This document shows, in pieces, positions 63,993 through 64,000 of a stretch of 64,000 nucleotides of DNA. The translations under genes were made by a program, and so were the position numbers. Below the pieces are notes generated by a model, which searched no databases, had not been told where the DNA came from, and saw only the letters and a program-made list of their open reading frames with translations. Every line of letters begins with the position of its first letter. The stretch's first letter is position 1. The DNA lies in the NCBI GenBank assembly GCA_964498095.1, contig CAZCFY010000017.1, forward strand, positions 15,323 to 79,322, written 5' to 3'. The DNA comes from SG-bin7 sp964498095 (GTDB lineage Bacteria; Bdellovibrionota; Bdellovibrionia; Bdellovibrionales; SG-bin7).

Positions 63993-64000
63993 TCCAGAAC

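Overview
The window looks like a chromosomal segment of a Gram-negative bacterium, most likely a Bdellovibrio-like member of the Bdellovibrionota. The support is gene content and style, not a search. There are many lipoproteins and signal-peptide proteins, an outer-membrane barrel, E. coli-like FadE, paired TIGR03545/TIGR03546 genes, a DUF3011 protein, KorAB, PilZ proteins, moderate G+C, and frequent TTG/GTG starts. Genes are dense and often overlap by 1-40 bases.

Region 1 (1-7.4 kb): an NAD(P) transhydrogenase operon (pntB partial, pntA2, pntA1) headed by a PilZ gene, then an alkyltransferase, a lipoprotein, a DUF3011 protein, a 672-residue protein with two PilZ-like and several receiver-like regions, and an SDR-fold epimerase. 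Region 2 (7.4-24.8 kb): serA; an NtrC-type regulator overlapping phospholipid genes (CdsA-like, PlsC-like); korAB with an SDR; two secreted proteins; folE; and a tightly coupled MBL-metH-metF-nhaA run.

Region 3 (24.86-32.36 kb): a 7.4-kb integrative element in tRNA-Arg(TCT). It is bounded by 46-bp direct repeats of the tRNA 3' end. It carries a tyrosine integrase, an AlpA-like HTH protein, a DUF3987 primase/helicase-like protein, a DUF5681 terminase-small-subunit-like protein and a cluster of TACGT repeats. Its cargo is a PD-(D/E)XK nuclease-like gene overlapping a possible PIN-like gene, plus two lipoprotein-like genes. This satellite-like island, and the nuclease pair in particular, is the best candidate here for an undescribed (perhaps defence) system.

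Region 4 (32.4-42.8 kb): a histidine kinase whose phospho-acceptor histidine is replaced by asparagine, small envelope proteins, an NMO/FabK-like oxidoreductase, a DUF4442 protein, a Calx-beta lipoprotein flanked by a duplicated 55-bp fragment, a secreted protein plus c-type cytochrome pair, and a methyltransferase.

Region 5 (42.9-57.3 kb): a FecR-like/outer-membrane barrel protein, an inositol-phosphatase family enzyme, rfbA/rfbB and a UDP-sugar dehydrogenase for surface polysaccharide, ttcA, an RsmI-like methyltransferase, the TIGR03546/TIGR03545 pair, fadE, and a DPP4-like lipoprotein peptidase. Region 6 (57.4-64 kb, minus strand): the end of the spc/alpha ribosomal operon (secY-adk-rpmJ-rpsM-rpsK-rpsD-rpoA-rplQ), running on into a TlpA-like thioredoxin and a subclass-B1-like metallo-beta-lactamase. 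Dispersed palindromes and a repeat family seen in three copies occupy several gene ends.
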